A stretch of 6,891 bases of DNA from Candidatus Peregrinibacteria bacterium (GTDB lineage Bacteria > Patescibacteriota > Gracilibacteria > UBA1369), in NCBI GenBank assembly GCA_020849575.1, contig JADLFY010000073.1, positions 1 to 6,891 of the forward strand, read 5' to 3'. Of this stretch, positions 5,989 through 6,891 are shown one piece after another. The position numbers were made by a program, and so were the translations under genes. The notes beneath the pieces are model-generated. The model ran no database searches. It saw only the letters and a list, made by a program, of their open reading frames with translations, and had not been told where the DNA came from. How positions within the stretch are numbered: position 1 is the stretch's first letter; each line of letters starts with the position of its first letter.

Positions 5989-6891
5989 ATGAAAACCTAT
6001 TTAAAACAAAAAGAAAAGTTCTTTCAGCCCAAGCGTTTGATTTGGGATGTGGAAGGTCCAAAAGGGCCTGAAGCTGAGAAACCCATTGATATCAAGGAAA
6101 ATGAAAAGTGGGATGCTGAGAAAATGAATAAGGTGGCTGAGCGTATTAAGAATTTGACTTTGGCCGGTGGGCAAATTGAAATTAACAAAGATCCTAAAAA
6201 AGTTGATGCAATTACTTTTAGAACTGCTTTGAAGGAGGCTCTTGCCAAAGATCCAGCCATGAAAGAGATTAAAGTAAATAATCTGGATTTATATCTGATC
6301 AAAGGTTTGCAGGAAAATCTCGATTTGAAGGCGGATGATAAGGCGGGCATGAATTACAATGAAAATACGCGCTTAACCAAGTGGCTCCAGGATAATAAGG
6401 TGGCCAAGTTTTCCATTGATAAAGGTGATTGGTTATTTTTTGATAAAGATGGAAAACCAGTACCAGCACAATCTACTTTGACTGAAGCTCCAAAACCTGA
6501 GGAGCCGGCCAAACCAGATGCTGCCAAACCAGACGCAGCAAAACCTAAATCTCCAGAGAAAGCTGATGCTCCTGGCAAAGTGCAGAGATTTGTTTTGAGT
6601 AAAGAAGTTAAAGAGGCTAAAGCTGCTGACAAACAAAAAGCTGAAGATGCTGAGAAAGAAGCTCAGGCAGAAGCAGAAAGAGTAAAACCGGAAAATCTGG
6701 AAAAAGTGAAAACAGATCAGAATTATGAGTTTAATAAAGATTCTACTCTGGCTGACATGTGTTTCAATCTGGCTCTGTTTGAAAATAAAACCAATAGTAT
6801 TACCATGGGTGAAATTGAATCACAGGTGGTTAAGTACATTAATGTTGATCCGGCACTTCGTGGGAAAGACAATAATGAGAGTTTTTCCAAG
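5989..6891 (+). CDS. Uncharacterised multi-region protein with KPDAA repeats (cut by right window edge)
   Basis: An ATG at 5989 opens a frame of 301 codons with no stop before the window ends, so the C-terminus is missing. No signal peptide or membrane helix is visible at the N-terminus (MKTYLKQKEKFFQPKRL). Residues about 43-160 form a likely globular region, with a helix TFRTALKEALAKDPAMKEI (76-94) and a strand-like end DWLFFDKDGKPVP (147-159). Residues 165-196 are a Pro/Ala/Lys linker with KPDAA repeats. Residues 204-241 are rich in Lys, Glu and Ala and are probably coiled coil. The last visible region starts at NYEFNKDSTLADM (245-257), which has a faint LysM-like look. One cysteine (258) is present. 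It lies 22 AT-rich bases after the previous gene, without a clear ribosome site or terminator, so it may belong to the same transcript. Opposite-strand frames here are broken and Ser/Phe-rich, so the + frame is the real one. Function unknown. Confidence 0.8.
   Translation, partial: MKTYLKQKEKFFQPKRLIWDVEGPKGPEAEKPIDIKENEKWDAEKMNKVAERIKNLTLAGGQIEINKDPKKVDAITFRTALKEALAKDPAMKEIKVNNLDLYLIKGLQENLDLKADDKAGMNYNENTRLTKWLQDNKVAKFSIDKGDWLFFDKDGKPVPAQSTLTEAPKPEEPAKPDAAKPDAAKPKSPEKADAPGKVQRFVLSKEVKEAKAADKQKAEDAEKEAQAEAERVKPENLEKVKTDQNYEFNKDSTLADMCFNLALFENKTNSITMGEIESQVVKYINVDPALRGKDNNESFSK
6508..6545 (+). repeat. 15-bp in-frame tandem repeat encoding AKPDA units
   Basis: GCCAAACCAGATGCT (6508-6522) is followed by GCCAAACCAGACGCA (6523-6537), differing at two third-codon positions, and by a partial third copy (6538-6545). 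Each unit encodes Ala-Lys-Pro-Asp-Ala. The synonymous differences suggest an older duplication kept under protein-level constraint rather than a recent slippage event. It forms a flexible linker in the protein starting at 5989. Confidence 0.7.

Noticed and set aside
6024..6636. Minus-strand open frames near the right end
   Set aside because: They are short, overlap each other in different frames, and give Ser/Phe/Leu-rich products. The + frame from 5989 is open throughout with consistent composition and codon use.
1..6891. Use of TGA as a glycine codon, as in some Patescibacteria
   Set aside because: All genes read through fully under the standard bacterial code with no in-frame TGA, and glycine is encoded by GGN.
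1..6891. CRISPR arrays, tRNA or rRNA genes, insertion sequences
   Set aside because: I saw no regularly spaced repeats, cloverleaf-like or rRNA-like segments, or transposase motifs; nearly every base belongs to a coding region on the + strand.

Overview
The window is a single-strand, tightly packed gene cluster for a type IV pilus / type II secretion-like machine. All genes lie on the + strand. By eye the base composition is moderately AT-rich, every complete gene ends in TAA (one in TAG), and recognisable Shine-Dalgarno sites are almost absent. The gene order PilN-PilO-PilC runs straight into a set of minor prepilins, with no PilP or PilQ (secretin) gene between them. Together these features suggest a monoderm-like bacterium, and the Candidate Phyla Radiation (Patescibacteria) is my best guess. 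That placement is an inference from gene order and style, not from a marker gene. In-frame TGA does not occur in any of the genes, so nothing suggests the TGA-to-glycine code used by some members of that group.

Layout. Bases 1-311 hold the C-terminal end of a PilN-like protein. 336-875 encodes a PilO-like protein and 884-2080 a PilC/GspF platform protein; together these form the inner-membrane assembly core. 2090-2698 encodes a GspH/FimT-type prepilin. A 164-base gap follows (2699-2862), which carries the best promoter in the window: a -35 box, a 17-base spacer and an extended TGG-TATAAT -10 box. A perfect 12-base palindrome sits just at the expected transcription start. Downstream come three prepilin-like genes joined by overlaps: a GspI/PilV type (2863-3444), a GspJ/PilW type (3434-4117) and a large GspK/PilX type lacking Glu5 (4117-5451). 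Two unrecognised, highly charged proteins without signal peptides follow (5454-5966, and 5989 to the window end). The last of these is open through the right edge.

How the parts work together. PilN and PilO form the membrane scaffold that links a cytoplasmic ATPase (not in this window) to the platform protein PilC, which moves pilin subunits into the fibre. The H, I, J and K-like minor prepilins are expected to form the priming tip complex of the pilus. All cysteines of the recognised pilus genes fall in the exported parts of the four pilins, in even numbers (2, 2, 4, 6), while PilO, PilC and the PilN fragment have none. This points to disulfide-stabilised tip subunits. The two charged proteins at the right end are the least explained part of the window.
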